64,000 nucleotides of DNA from Sphingomonas hankookensis (GCF_028551275.1 NZ_CP117025.1:3350001-3414000); one strand, 5' to 3'. Positions 27,166 through 36,265 are shown, counted from the stretch's first letter. Made by a program: numbers and translations. The notes: generated from the sequence alone by a model not told the origin.

Positions 27166-27446
27166 GCCGGTTGGTCCAAGCGTTCGGCCAGTCCGGTATC
27201 GACCAGTTCGTCCAGCCGCGCGGTCAGTGCCGCCGCATCGCCATCGGGCAGGTCGAACCGCTCGGCCAGCGCCGCCAGCAGTTCGTCGGCAGTCATTGCC
27301 CGGTCGGCCAGCAGATCGAGCAGTTCGGGCACCGGCGGCGCGACGACATGGGTCTGGCCCGATGCGCGGTGATAGACGGCGCTGAGCGTATCGAGCGCGA
27401 CGACCCGGAGAGCAGCCGGCGGCGGCGCGCGATAGCGTGCCGGCAT
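27162..27446 (-). CDS. PqqD-like protein of HPr-rel-A type cassette
   Basis: 94-residue protein with a PqqD/RRE-like layout: a short strand-rich start (LRVVALDTLSAVYHRASGQTHVVAPPVPELLDLL) and then two helices (MTADELLAALAERFDLP and AAALTARLDELVDTGLAERL) typical of PqqD-type domains. In peptide-modifying systems such domains bind a substrate peptide and present it to an enzyme. ATG 27446 begins 7 bases after the stop of the small Tat-signal protein. The open frame upstream of 27446 overlaps that gene and is not used. Confidence 0.72.
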   Translation of the reverse strand: MPARYRAPPPAALRVVALDTLSAVYHRASGQTHVVAPPVPELLDLLADRAMTADELLAALAERFDLPDGDAAALTARLDELVDTGLAERLDQPA

Positions 27447-27453
27447 GGAAGCG

Positions 27454-27849
27454 TCAGCCGCGCGGCATCTGGAGCGAGGCGAAGCAGGTGAAGCCGCTGG
27501 TCCCGTTCTGCAACCGCTGGACATATTTCAGATAGGCGCGGGTCGTATCGCCATCGGTGCCGGGCAAATTCTGCCCCTTCATCGCCAGCTTCACCTGTTC
27601 GCCGGTGAAGGGGCGGTTGGCGCCGGGAAAGGCGCCGGGCGTGCCGGGGGCGACGACCTGTCCGTCGGCGGCGATCATCTGCCCGGCGCGCGCGCGGTCG
27701 GGGATCGGGATTTCGCAGGTCATGATCGACGCCTGGGTCTGTGCCAGCGCCGGACGGATCGACACTACCGCCGACGCGCTCGCCGCGCCGATCAGCAGCG
27801 TGCGCCGCGCGAGCCTGCCATCGGGCGAAGGGGTGGGAGCGTCGGTCAT
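27454..27849 (-). CDS. Small Tat-signal secreted protein, first gene of the HPr-rel-A type cassette
   Basis: 131 residues of unknown family. The N-terminus has a twin-arginine signal (LARRTLLIGA at 13-22, then a mild hydrophobic stretch ending in PALA at 33-36). The mature part of about 95 residues has just two cysteines, 45 and 122, and ends QMPRG. Being folded before export fits cytoplasmic modification by the downstream kinase and transferase, so this protein is a candidate substrate, but that is inference. It is the promoter-proximal gene, divergent from phoR. Confidence 0.65.
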   Translation of the reverse strand: MTDAPTPSPDGRLARRTLLIGAASASAVVSIRPALAQTQASIMTCEIPIPDRARAGQMIAADGQVVAPGTPGAFPGANRPFTGEQVKLAMKGQNLPGTDGDTTRAYLKYVQRLQNGTSGFTCFASLQMPRG

Positions 27850-27965
27850 CGCGCCATCTTCCCCAACCCGGCATAATTCGCAATCGCAAAGAGGGTTAAC
27901 CTGTCCGATCGCGGGGCACGCCGCTCCCTCTGGCCTTGATCGTCACTTCCGCCTAATCGGGGGCG

Positions 27966-29168
27966 ATGGACGAATTCGGCCCCCGCCTGCCCCTCGCCCT
28001 CGCCATCGCGATCGGCGTCGCCCTGCTGGCGCTGCTGCTGGGTGCCGGGATCAATGCCAGCGCGGTCGTGGCGGTCGGCGCGGTCGCCGCCGTGCTCGTC
28101 GCCGGGCTGCACCCGCCCGAACGCGGCACCAGCGAATCGCCCGATACCGCGCGCCAGCATGTCGTCGCCGCGACCCAGGCGGCGATCGATGCGGTCGACG
28201 AACCGATCCTGGTGATCGCGCGCGGCCATGTCGAGGCGGCGAACCCCGCCGCGCTCTCGCTGCTCGGCCAGCATGTCGTCGGCGGCGACGTCCGCCTCGC
28301 CATCCGCCACCCCGCGGCGGCCGAGCGGCTGTTAGGCACGCGCGACGATCGGGAACCGGTCGGGCTGGTGGGGCTTGGCGCGCGCGACCAGAGCTGGGAG
28401 ATGCGGGTCCGCCCGCTCGCCGACGACCGCCGGCTCGTCCATCTGGTCGACCGTACCGGCAACCGCGCGACCGAAAAGATGCGAGTCGATTTCGTCGCCA
28501 ATGCCAGCCACGAACTGCGCACCCCGCTCGCCTCGCTGCTGGGCTTCATCGAAACCTTGCGCGACGAGGCGGGGGAAGACCCGGCCGTGCGCGAACGCTT
28601 CCTGAAGGTCATGAACGACGAAGCGCGGCGGATGCAGCGGCTGATCGACGACCTGATCTCCTTGAGCCGGATCGAGGCGGAGAAATACCGCCCGCCCGAC
28701 CAGGCGGTCGACCTGTCGGCGATGGTGCCGGCGGTGCAGGGCGAACTGGCCGCGACCAACCCGACGCGCGGTGCCGACATCGTGCTGTCGGTCGCCCCCG
28801 ATGTGACCGTGATCGGCGACCGGGCGCAATTGTCGCAGCTGCTGCACAACGTCATGGGCAATGCGATGAAATATGGCCGCGCCGGCACGCCGGTCGAAAT
28901 AAGCCTGACCGCGCGCGATACCATGGCGGCGCTGGTGGTGCGCGATCATGGCGAGGGGGTCGCAATCGAGCATCTGCCGCGGCTGACCGAGCGATTTTAC
29001 CGTGTCGATTCAGGGCGCAGCCGGGCGCTGGGCGGCACCGGCCTCGGCCTTGCCATCGTCAAGCATATCGTCGAACGGCATCGCGGCCGGCTCGATATCG
29101 GCAGCGTGGTGGGCGACGGCACGACGGTTTCCGTGCTGCTGCCCCTCCACGGTGTCATAAAGGCGTAA
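27966..29168 (+). CDS. phoR: Phosphate regulon sensor histidine kinase
   Basis: 400-residue membrane kinase. Two hydrophobic helices lie at about 8-26 and 30-48, a PAS-like region follows (about 65-165), and then the H-box VANASHELRTPLASLLGF with the phosphorylated histidine at 182. N-box HNVMGNAMKYG, G1 DHGEGV and G2 GGTGLGLAIVKH complete the ATP-binding domain. It senses Pst/PhoU state and phosphorylates PhoB. Unusually, it heads the pst operon here and phoB closes it; the gap to pstS is only 67 bases. Confidence 0.92.
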   Translation: MDEFGPRLPLALAIAIGVALLALLLGAGINASAVVAVGAVAAVLVAGLHPPERGTSESPDTARQHVVAATQAAIDAVDEPILVIARGHVEAANPAALSLLGQHVVGGDVRLAIRHPAAAERLLGTRDDREPVGLVGLGARDQSWEMRVRPLADDRRLVHLVDRTGNRATEKMRVDFVANASHELRTPLASLLGFIETLRDEAGEDPAVRERFLKVMNDEARRMQRLIDDLISLSRIEAEKYRPPDQAVDLSAMVPAVQGELAATNPTRGADIVLSVAPDVTVIGDRAQLSQLLHNVMGNAMKYGRAGTPVEISLTARDTMAALVVRDHGEGVAIEHLPRLTERFYRVDSGRSRALGGTGLGLAIVKHIVERHRGRLDIGSVVGDGTTVSVLLPLHGVIKA

Positions 29169-29170
29169 CG
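29152..29170 (+). promoter_or_regulatory. Candidate Pho box before pstS, overlapping the 3' end of phoR
   Basis: GTGTCATAAAGGCGTAACG contains two 7-base half-sites, GTGTCAT and GCGTAAC, spaced by 11 bases as in PhoB-binding direct repeats. It lies 66 bases before the pstS start and spans the phoR stop codon, allowing phosphate-starvation induction of pst separately from phoR. Confidence 0.5.
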
Positions 29171-29235
29171 CCATGGTAACATGGCACCGCCGAGCGTCGC
29201 GAATGACCGTCAACGCCCATGGAAACTGGAACCGC

Positions 29236-30267
29236 ATGACCCGCCGGATCGCGTCCGTCCTGGCCCTCGGCCTCGCGCTCACCGCGTGCGAGCCGCAGAC
29301 GTCGCGCGACCATATCCGCGTCGTCGGATCGTCGACCGTCTATCCCTTCACCACCGCGGTCGCCGAAATGCTGGTGAACGCGAACCCCGACCTGCGCGCG
29401 CCGCTGGTCGAATCGACCGGCACCGGTGCGGGCGCGGCGCTGTTCTGCGCCGGGGTCGGCCCGCAGCATCCCGACATTCTCGACGCGTCGCGCCGGTTGA
29501 AGAAGTCGGAATATGCCAGCTGCGTCGCGCATGGCGTGAAGGACATCATGGAGGTGCAGGTCGGCGTCGACGGCGTGGCGCTGGCCGAATCGAACAATGG
29601 GCCGAAGCTGAAGCTTAGCAAGCGCGACGTCTATATGGCGTTGTCGGCCAATCCGCTGGGCAAGCCGAACAAGGCGCGGATGTGGAACGAGATCAACCCG
29701 GCGCTGCCCGCCATCCCGATCCAGTTCTTCGGCCCGCCGGCCACCAGCGGCACGCGCGACGCGCTGGTCGAACTCATCATGGTCCCGGCCTGCGAAGCGG
29801 CGATGCCCGAGGTGAAGAAGCTCAAGGACAGCGACAAGGATCGCTACGAGGATATCTGCACCCGCATCCGCGAGGACGCGGCCTATGTCGACAAGGGCGA
29901 GAACGACAATCTGATCGTGCAGAACCTGTCGACCAACCCCAATGCGGTCGGCATCTTCGGCTATTCCTATCTGGAGGAAAACAAGTCGCGGCTGCATGGC
30001 GTGCCGATCGACGGGATCGTGCCGACCTATGACAGCATCGCCGACGGCAGCTATCCCGGTGCGCGACCGCTGTTCATCTATGTCAAGAAGGCGCACATCA
30101 AACCGGTGCCGGGCATGAACGACTTCCTCGCCGCCTATGCGAAGTCGTGGGACCCGGGCGGGCCGCTGACCCGGCGCGGCATGATCGCCGCCCCTGCCAC
30201 CGTCCGCGCCGAATCGGCGGCCGAGATCAAGGACCAGACGCCGATGAACCCGGCGGGGTTGCACTGA
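29236..30267 (+). CDS. pstS: Phosphate ABC transporter substrate-binding lipoprotein
   Basis: 343-residue periplasmic phosphate-binding protein. A lipoprotein signal ends LTAC (cysteine 18), so it is membrane-anchored. Phosphate-binding segments are GSSTVYPF, ESTGTGAGAALFC and GPPATSGTRDALVE. ATG 29236 is chosen because it starts the lipoprotein signal directly; the open frame continues upstream to 29173. Its stop overlaps the pstC start. Confidence 0.93.
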   Translation: MTRRIASVLALGLALTACEPQTSRDHIRVVGSSTVYPFTTAVAEMLVNANPDLRAPLVESTGTGAGAALFCAGVGPQHPDILDASRRLKKSEYASCVAHGVKDIMEVQVGVDGVALAESNNGPKLKLSKRDVYMALSANPLGKPNKARMWNEINPALPAIPIQFFGPPATSGTRDALVELIMVPACEAAMPEVKKLKDSDKDRYEDICTRIREDAAYVDKGENDNLIVQNLSTNPNAVGIFGYSYLEENKSRLHGVPIDGIVPTYDSIADGSYPGARPLFIYVKKAHIKPVPGMNDFLAAYAKSWDPGGPLTRRGMIAAPATVRAESAAEIKDQTPMNPAGLH

Positions 30268-31649
30268 TGCACGGCTTTACCCTGATCCTGCTGATGCTGG
30301 GGTTCGGCGGCATCGGCTGGATGGTCGCGCGCGCCCGCGCCGCCCGTTTCGCCAAGCCCGCGACCGCTGCGGACCGGCCCAATTCGCTGCCCAGCCAGCA
30401 TGGCTGGCACATGGCGATCTGGATCGCGGCCCCTGCCCTGCTGTTCCTCAGCATCTGGAGCGCGGTGTCGCCTGCGCTGGTGCGCGATGCGGTGCTGCAG
30501 GCGCCCGCCGCCGCCGGGCTGCCCGGCCCCGGCTTCGAACGCTCGGCGATCCTGGCGGAGGCGCGCTCGCTGGCGCTCGGTAATGCCTATGGCGCGTTCA
30601 ACAGCCAAGCCGAAGCGCTGGCGCCTGCCTATGCCGCCGCGCAAAGCCGCTACGACTGGATCGGCACCGCGCTCGCCATCCTGCTCGCCTTTGCCGGCGG
30701 CGCCTTCGCCTTTACCCGCATCCGACCCGATTATCGCGCGCGGACGCAGGTCGAACGCGCGGTGATGCTGGCGCTACTGGTCGCGTCGCTGATCGCGATC
30801 CTGACCACGCTCGGCATCTTCCTGTCGCTGGTGATCGAAAGCTGGCGCTTCTTCCGCATCGTGCCGGTCACCGACTTCCTGTTCGGCACCAACTGGAGCC
30901 CGCAGGTCATCCGCTCGTCCGATCCGGGGGCGACATTGGGCGCGGTGCCGCTATTCTGGGGCACCTTCTTCATCGGCGCGGTGATCGCGATGATCGTCGC
31001 CATCCCGTTCGGGCTGATGAGCGCGATCTACCTGACGCAATATGCCAGGCCGGCGGTGCGCAAGTGGATGAAGCCGATCCTCGAAATTCTCGCCGGCGTG
31101 CCGACCGTGGTCTATGGCTATTTCGCCGCGCTGACCGTCGGTCCGGCGATCAGCGACCTCGCCGTCATGCTCGGCATGCCGTTCGCCAGTTCGGAAAGCG
31201 CGCTCGCCGCCGGCCTTGTCATGGGGGTGATGATCATCCCGTTCGTGTCGTCCATGGCCGACGATTCGATCGCCGCCGTGCCGCAATCGATGCGCGACGG
31301 CAGCCTGGCGATGGGCGCCACCACCAGCGAGACGATCGGCAAGGTCCTGCTCCCCGCCGCGCTCCCCGGCGTCGTCGCGGGCGTGCTGCTCGCCGTCTCC
31401 AGAGCGATCGGTGAGACGATGATCGTCGTCATGGCCGCGTCGGGCGCGGCGTCGATTACGCTCAACCCGTTCGAAAGCGCGACCACCGTCACCAAGCAGA
31501 TCGTCGACCTGCTGACCGGCGAGGCCGAGTTCGACAGCCCGAAGACGCTCGCCGCCTTCGCGCTCGGCCTGACCTTGTTCGCGATCACCTTCCTTCTCAA
31601 CGTCGTCGCGCTGCGCGTCGTGAAACGCTACCGGGAAGCCTATGAATAG
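30267..31649 (+). CDS. pstC: Phosphate ABC transporter permease PstC
   Basis: 460-residue inner-membrane permease. It is longer than the E. coli protein (319) owing to an N-terminal extension of about 150 residues with two or three extra membrane segments and a soluble loop, a pattern seen in alphaproteobacterial homologues. The permease core (about 165-460) has the EAA-like loop MRDGSLAMGATTSETIGKVLLPAALPG, which contacts PstB. It starts on the A of the pstS TGA and overlaps pstA by 8 bases. Confidence 0.93.
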   Translation: MHGFTLILLMLGFGGIGWMVARARAARFAKPATAADRPNSLPSQHGWHMAIWIAAPALLFLSIWSAVSPALVRDAVLQAPAAAGLPGPGFERSAILAEARSLALGNAYGAFNSQAEALAPAYAAAQSRYDWIGTALAILLAFAGGAFAFTRIRPDYRARTQVERAVMLALLVASLIAILTTLGIFLSLVIESWRFFRIVPVTDFLFGTNWSPQVIRSSDPGATLGAVPLFWGTFFIGAVIAMIVAIPFGLMSAIYLTQYARPAVRKWMKPILEILAGVPTVVYGYFAALTVGPAISDLAVMLGMPFASSESALAAGLVMGVMIIPFVSSMADDSIAAVPQSMRDGSLAMGATTSETIGKVLLPAALPGVVAGVLLAVSRAIGETMIVVMAASGAASITLNPFESATTVTKQIVDLLTGEAEFDSPKTLAAFALGLTLFAITFLLNVVALRVVKRYREAYE

Positions 31650-32940
31650 TCCTGCCAACGTCGCCGGATCGCCTGCGATCGAGCGGGACGTGCCCGAACG
31701 CGTGCCGACCGACTGGAAAACGGGCGCGATGCAGAAGCGCATCCGTCGCCGCTATGCCGCCGAACGCCGCTTCCGCTTCTTCGGCCTTGCCGCCGTCGTG
31801 CTGTCGGGCGGGTTCCTCGCCTTCCTGCTCGTCACCATGTTGATGAGCGGGATCGGCGGGTTTCAGCGGACCTTGGTCACGCTGCCGATCGATTTTCCGT
31901 CGGCGGGACTAGAAGTCGACCGCGCGCAGCTGAAGACGCGCGGTGCCGATCTGGCGCTGGCCGGCGCGGGCCTCGAAAACACCGTCAACGGTGCGGCGGC
32001 TGCCGCGTTCGGCGAGGAGAACCGCGTCATCTCCGACAGCGCGTGGCTGACGGTGCGCGACGCGATCAAGGCCGATCCGTCGATCCTGTCGCAAAAGGTC
32101 AGGATCCCCGTTCCCGCCGCGCCGGGGATCGAGGAAGCGGCCAAGGCCGATGGCGAGCCGGCGGACGAGGCGCTGGTCGCCCGGCTGGAGCGAGCCGGCA
32201 CCATCTCGACCGGGTTCAACACCGACTTCTTCAGATCGGCCGATTCGACCGATCCGACCGCCGTCGGCATCTGGGGCGCGCTCAAGGGCTCGCTGATGAC
32301 GATGCTCGTCACGCTGCTGATCGCCTTTCCGGTCGGCACGCTGTCGGCGCTCTATCTGGAGGAATACGCCCCCCGCAACCGGTGGACCGACCTGATCGAG
32401 GTGTCGATCAACAACCTCGCCGCCGTGCCCTCGATCATCTTCGGCCTGCTCGGCCTTGCCGTGTTCCTCGGCACGCTCAACCTGCCGCGCTCCGCGCCGA
32501 TCGTCGGCGGGCTCACGCTCGCGCTGATGATCATGCCGGTCATCGTCATCGCCGGGCGCAACGCGATCAAGGCGGTGCCGCCGTCGATCCGCGACGCCGC
32601 GCTCGGCATCGGCGCGTCGAAGGTGCAGGTGGTGTTCCACCATGTCCTGCCGCTCGCCCTGCCCGGCATCCTGACCGGCACCATCATCGGCATGGCCCGC
32701 GCGCTGGGCGAAACCGCACCGCTGCTGATGATCGGCATGCGCGCCTTTATCAGCCAGCCGCCGCAGGGGTTCGCCGATCCCGCAACCGTGCTGCCGGTGC
32801 AGATCTTCCTGTGGTCCGATCAGGTCAGCCGCGGCTTCATCGAAAAGACCAGCGCCGCGATCCTCGTGCTGCTGGCGTTCCTCCTCGCGATGAACGCGCT
32901 CGCCATCTATCTCCGCAATCGCTTCGAGACCCGCTGGTAA
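31642..32940 (+). CDS. pstA: Phosphate ABC transporter permease PstA
   Basis: 432-residue partner permease. After a basic N-terminal tail, one membrane helix (about 47-70) leads to a large soluble insert (about 75-205) before the permease domain. The core has the EAA-type loop [31 protein letters not shown]. The extension is typical of this lineage. It overlaps pstC by 8 bases and its stop shares one base with the pstB start. Confidence 0.93.
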   Translation: MNSPANVAGSPAIERDVPERVPTDWKTGAMQKRIRRRYAAERRFRFFGLAAVVLSGGFLAFLLVTMLMSGIGGFQRTLVTLPIDFPSAGLEVDRAQLKTRGADLALAGAGLENTVNGAAAAAFGEENRVISDSAWLTVRDAIKADPSILSQKVRIPVPAAPGIEEAAKADGEPADEALVARLERAGTISTGFNTDFFRSADSTDPTAVGIWGALKGSLMTMLVTLLIAFPVGTLSALYLEEYAPRNRWTDLIEVSINNLAAVPSIIFGLLGLAVFLGTLNLPRSAPIVGGLTLALMIMPVIVIAGRNAIKAVPPSIRDAALGIGASKVQVVFHHVLPLALPGILTGTIIGMARALGETAPLLMIGMRAFISQPPQGFADPATVLPVQIFLWSDQVSRGFIEKTSAAILVLLAFLLAMNALAIYLRNRFETRW

Positions 32941-33722
32941 TGACCGACACCCAACTCAACAACGCGACCCCGAAACTGTCGGCGCGCGGCGTCGACGTGT
33001 TCTATGGCCAGAAACAGGCGATCAAGGACGTGTCGATCGACATCGACATGGAGCATGTGACGGCCTTTATCGGTCCGTCGGGCTGCGGCAAGTCGACCTT
33101 CCTGCGCACGATGAACCGGATGAACGACACCGTGTCGTCGGCGCGCGTCACCGGCGACATCCGGCTGGATGGCGAGGATATCTATTCCCCCGCGATGGAC
33201 GTGGTTCAGCTGCGTGCGCGGGTCGGCATGGTGTTCCAGAAGCCGAACCCCTTCCCCAAGTCGATCTATGAAAACGTGGCCTATGGCCCGCGCATCCACG
33301 GCCTCGCCGCGTCGAAGGGCGATATGGACGGGATCGTCGAACGCTCGCTAACCCGCGCGGGGCTCTGGAACGAGGTGAAGGACCGCCTGACCGACAGCGG
33401 CACCGCACTGTCGGGCGGTCAGCAACAGCGATTGTGCATCGCAAGGGCCATCGCGGTCGATCCGGAAGTGATCCTGATGGACGAGCCGTGCAGCGCGCTC
33501 GACCCGATCGCGACGGCGAAAATCGAGGAGCTGATCCACGAACTGCGCGGGCGCTATGCCATCGCGATCGTCACCCACAACATGCAGCAGGCCGCGCGCG
33601 TGTCGCAGCGGACCGCCTTCTTCCACCTCGGCACGTTGGTCGAATATGGCCGGACCTCGGACATCTTTACCAACCCCCGCCAGGAGCGCACAAAAGACTA
33701 TATCACCGGGCGTTATGGTTGA
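32940..33722 (+). CDS. pstB: Phosphate ABC transporter ATPase PstB
   Basis: 260-residue ATPase that powers phosphate uptake. Walker A is GPSGCGKST, the signature LSGGQQQRL, Walker [14 protein letters not shown], and the H-loop IVTHN. The Q-loop region [22 protein letters not shown] is diagnostic for PstB. The start ATG 32940 overlaps the pstA stop. Confidence 0.96.
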   Translation: MTDTQLNNATPKLSARGVDVFYGQKQAIKDVSIDIDMEHVTAFIGPSGCGKSTFLRTMNRMNDTVSSARVTGDIRLDGEDIYSPAMDVVQLRARVGMVFQKPNPFPKSIYENVAYGPRIHGLAASKGDMDGIVERSLTRAGLWNEVKDRLTDSGTALSGGQQQRLCIARAIAVDPEVILMDEPCSALDPIATAKIEELIHELRGRYAIAIVTHNMQQAARVSQRTAFFHLGTLVEYGRTSDIFTNPRQERTKDYITGRYG

Positions 33723-33732
33723 GGGAGGCGAG

Positions 33733-34434
33733 ATGACGACGGGCCACGAACATACGGTCAAGGCGTTCGATCGCGACATCGGCCATCTGCGCGCGCTGAT
33801 TTCGCAGATGGGCGGCCTGGCGGAACAGGCGATCAGCGACGCGATGCTGGCGCTGACCCGCAACGATCCGGCGCTCGCCAAGGAAGTGCGTGCCAAGGAC
33901 AAGGCGATCGACGCGATCGAGGCGGAGGTCGAGAAGCTGACCGTCCGTGTCATCGCGCTCCGCGCGCCGATGGCTGACGACCTGCGCGAAGTGGTCGCGG
34001 CGCTCAAGATCGCCGCCGTCATCGAACGCATCGGCGACTATGCCAAGAACATCGCCAAGCGGGTCGCATCGATCCATGGCGAAACCCACGAACCGCGCAT
34101 CGAACCCTTAAGCATCCTGCCGGCCATGGCCCAGCTGGCATCGGACATGGTGCATGACGTGCTCGACGCCTTTTCGGCGCGCGACCCGCAGGCGGCGGTC
34201 GAGATCTGCAAGCGCGACAGCGCGCTAGACGATTATTACAACAGCATCTTCCGCGTGCTGGTGACCTATATGGTCGAAAATCCCAAGACGATCAGCCAGG
34301 TCGCGCACCTGCTGTTCGTTGCCAAGAATCTCGAACGCATCGGCGACCATGCGACCAACGTCGCCGAAATGGTCTATTTCGCCGCCACCGGGCAGACGAT
34401 GGCGGAACGTGAAACCTCGGACTTCGCAGGATAA
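33733..34434 (+). CDS. phoU: Phosphate signalling complex protein PhoU
   Basis: 233-residue cytoplasmic three-helix-bundle repeat protein that links Pst activity to PhoR. Both PhoU repeats are visible, including ALKIAAVIERIGDYAKNIAKR and LLFVAKNLERIGDHATNVAEMV, the metal-binding helices. ATG 33733 is preferred because GGGAGG lies just before it; ATG 33715 inside pstB is an in-frame alternative. Confidence 0.94.
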   Translation: MTTGHEHTVKAFDRDIGHLRALISQMGGLAEQAISDAMLALTRNDPALAKEVRAKDKAIDAIEAEVEKLTVRVIALRAPMADDLREVVAALKIAAVIERIGDYAKNIAKRVASIHGETHEPRIEPLSILPAMAQLASDMVHDVLDAFSARDPQAAVEICKRDSALDDYYNSIFRVLVTYMVENPKTISQVAHLLFVAKNLERIGDHATNVAEMVYFAATGQTMAERETSDFAG

Positions 34435-34436
34435 TC

Positions 34437-35129
34437 ATGAGCAAGGCACGGATGTTGCTGCTGGAAGACGATGCGGCGCTGGCCGAATTGATCGCCTTCC
34501 ACTTCCAGCGTGAGGATTTCGAGGTCGTCCGCACCCATGAGGGCGAGGAGGCACTGCTGCTCGCGCGCGAGGCGACACCCGACATCGTCCTGCTCGACTG
34601 GATGGTCGAAGGGCTGTCGGGGATCGAAGTCTGCCGCCAGCTGCGCCGCCAGGCCGAGACGCAGAATGTGCCGATCATCATGCTGACCGCGCGCGGCGAG
34701 GAAGAGGATCGCGTGCGCGGCCTCGAAACCGGTGCCGACGATTATGTCACCAAGCCCTTCTCCCCGCGCGAACTGGTCGCCCGCGTCAATGCGGTCCTGC
34801 GCCGCGTCCGCCCGGCGCTGGCCGGCGAGGCGCTGAGCTATGCCGATATCGAGATGGACACGGTCGGCCACCGCGTGCGGCGCGGCGGCGAAGTCGTGCC
34901 GTTGGGGCCGACGGAATTCCGCCTTCTCAAACACTTCCTCGAACATCCCGGCTGGGTTTTCTCGCGCGAACGGCTGCTCGATGCGGTGTGGGGCCATGAT
35001 TCGGACATCGAATCGCGCACGGTCGACGTACATATCCGCCGCCTGCGCAAGGCGATCAATGTCGGCGACCGGCCCGATATTATCCGTACCGTCCGCTCGG
35101 CGGGCTATGCTCTGGACGCGACAGGCTGA
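34437..35129 (+). CDS. phoB: Phosphate regulon response regulator PhoB
   Basis: 230-residue OmpR-family regulator. The receiver domain has acidic residues LLLEDDAAL and phospho-acceptor Asp54 (VLLDWMVEG), with the conserved lysine in DYVTKPFSPREL. The C-terminal winged helix includes LGPTEFRLLKHFLEHPGWVFSRERLLDAVWG and VDVHIRRLRKAI. It starts 2 bases after phoU and closes the phoR-pstSCAB-phoU-phoB unit. Confidence 0.96.
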   Translation: MSKARMLLLEDDAALAELIAFHFQREDFEVVRTHEGEEALLLAREATPDIVLLDWMVEGLSGIEVCRQLRRQAETQNVPIIMLTARGEEEDRVRGLETGADDYVTKPFSPRELVARVNAVLRRVRPALAGEALSYADIEMDTVGHRVRRGGEVVPLGPTEFRLLKHFLEHPGWVFSRERLLDAVWGHDSDIESRTVDVHIRRLRKAINVGDRPDIIRTVRSAGYALDATG

Positions 35130-35139
35130 AAACTTGCGC

Positions 35140-35164
35140 GGAAACCTTTTCGTGCCTGGTCGTT
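35140..35164 (+). promoter_or_regulatory. Possible EcfG-type general stress promoter
   Basis: GGAAA (35140-35144), 16 bases, then CGTT (35161-35164) resembles the alphaproteobacterial general-stress sigma consensus GGAAC-N16/17-CGTT with one mismatch. It lies about 45 bases before the small secreted protein. Confidence 0.3.
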
Positions 35165-35208
35165 CTGGTTCGCAGCCTCAACGATAAAAGTCGAAAAGGA
35201 GCTATCCG

Positions 35209-35586
35209 ATGAAGACTGTCGCTTTCATGGCCGCCCTGCTGATGGGCAGCGCCGCCGTCGCGCAGACCACGCCGCCGACGACGCCCGCCCCCGACGCCAC
35301 CATGCAGCCGGGCACGACGACCGCGCCGACCCCGCCGGCCGACAACATGACCCCGCCGCCGGCGCCCGACGCCCCGGCAGCACCGGCTGATCCGATGGCG
35401 ACCACCGCCGCCCCGGCCCCGATGGCGCCGCCGGCACCGCCCGCCCCGATGGCAGGTTCGCCGATGGCCGGCCAGCAGATTCAGTTCGCGCCGCCGCAGG
35501 TGACCCCGCCGCCGCCGGCGAAGGACAGCTACCCGGTGTGCACGCGCACGCTGAAGGATGGCTGCCGCAATCCGGGCGGCAAGTAA
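35209..35586 (+). CDS. Small exported proline/alanine-rich protein
   Basis: 125 residues. A short signal peptide (MKTVAFMAALLMGSAAVAQ) is followed by a low-complexity Pro/Ala/Thr region, with repeated PPAP and APMA segments, and a C-terminal tail YPVCTRTLKDGCRNPGGK with two cysteines. An AAGGAG ribosome site stands 8 bases before the ATG and a strong terminator follows, so this is a real single-gene unit. The function is unknown; cell-wall or periplasmic spacer roles are possible. Confidence 0.7.
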   Translation: MKTVAFMAALLMGSAAVAQTTPPTTPAPDATMQPGTTTAPTPPADNMTPPPAPDAPAAPADPMATTAAPAPMAPPAPPAPMAGSPMAGQQIQFAPPQVTPPPPAKDSYPVCTRTLKDGCRNPGGK

Positions 35587-35612
35587 CCCGCCCCGGCCTG
35601 GCGGCAAGCAAC

Positions 35613-35644
35613 GGCGCCCCGCCCACCCGGCGGGGCGCCTTTTT
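35613..35644 (+). terminator. Rho-independent terminator
   Basis: Perfect 11-bp stem GGCGCCCCGCC / GGCGGGGCGCC, 5-base loop and a T-run, 27 bases after the small secreted protein. Confidence 0.88.
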
Positions 35645-35737
35645 CATGTCCGGCGGACAGGCGGAGAACCGATCTCGAAACGCAGGCCCTCCGACCTATA
35701 TATCCGTCATGTTCGACCAGTTCCGCGAGGTAACGAC

Positions 35738-36208
35738 ATGACTGGCTCAACCGATCCGCGCGGCGCTGTGGGGGTGGCTGAACGCCCCTCCGCTCCCCCC
35801 ACGATCGATGGCGTGCTCGAAACCGCGCTCTATGTCACCGATCTCGATCGGTCGGTCGCTTTCTTCGCCGACGATCTCGGCCGGCCGGTGCTGCTGCGCA
35901 ACGAGCGGATGGCCGCGTTCGATGCGGGGCGGCGCAGCGTTCTGCTGCTGTTCGCGCAGGGGCAGTCGGCGGAATCGATGGCGGTGCCCGGCGGCGTCAT
36001 CCCCGGCCATGACGGCGCGGGCCGGCTGCACATGGCCTTTGCGATCGCCGATGCCGATTATGGCGCGTGGCGCGACCATCTCGAGCAGTGCGGGATCGCG
36101 CTCACCAGCGAAATCCGGTGGCCCGGCGGCGGTCGCAGCCTGTATTTTGACGATCCTGACGGCCATATCATCGAACTGGCCACGCCCGGCCTGTGGCCGA
36201 ACTACTGA
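35738..36208 (+). CDS. VOC-superfamily (glyoxalase/dioxygenase-like) protein
   Basis: 156 residues. After a disordered 25-residue start, one VOC domain with two beta-alpha-beta-beta-beta modules is seen: LETALYVTDLDRSVAFFADDLG and LHMAFAIADADYGAWRDHLEQ, ending in RSLYFDDPDGHIIELATPG. The histidine and glutamate in these modules fit the metal site of glyoxalase, dioxygenase or fosfomycin-resistance types. The exact reaction cannot be assigned. Confidence 0.82.
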   Translation: MTGSTDPRGAVGVAERPSAPPTIDGVLETALYVTDLDRSVAFFADDLGRPVLLRNERMAAFDAGRRSVLLLFAQGQSAESMAVPGGVIPGHDGAGRLHMAFAIADADYGAWRDHLEQCGIALTSEIRWPGGGRSLYFDDPDGHIIELATPGLWPNY

Positions 36209-36216
36209 CCGATCGC

Positions 36217-36265
36217 CCTGTATTGCATGAGCAATACACATGTGTCATACTCCCCTAATACAGGG
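36217..36265. promoter_or_regulatory. Promoter region with nested palindromes before the DUF2157-like gene
   Basis: TGTATTGC-ATGA-GCAATACA (36219-36238) is a perfect 8-bp-arm palindrome covering a possible -35 TTGCAT (36223); a -10-like CATACT follows 17 bases later (36246). ACACATGTGT (36236-36245) is a second palindrome, and CCCTGTATT / AATACAGGG form a wider inverted pair. It is likely an operator; the regulator is unknown. Confidence 0.5.

Noticed and set aside
22658..27849. wecB-wecC and the kinase/PqqD cassette as one surface-polysaccharide system
   Set aside because: They are convergent and separated by a hairpin repeat, with no shared promoter; adjacency alone is weak evidence.
30267..32940. 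Unusually long PstC and PstA as fusions
   Set aside because: N-terminal extensions and a large PstA insert are common in this lineage; no separate domain is recognised.
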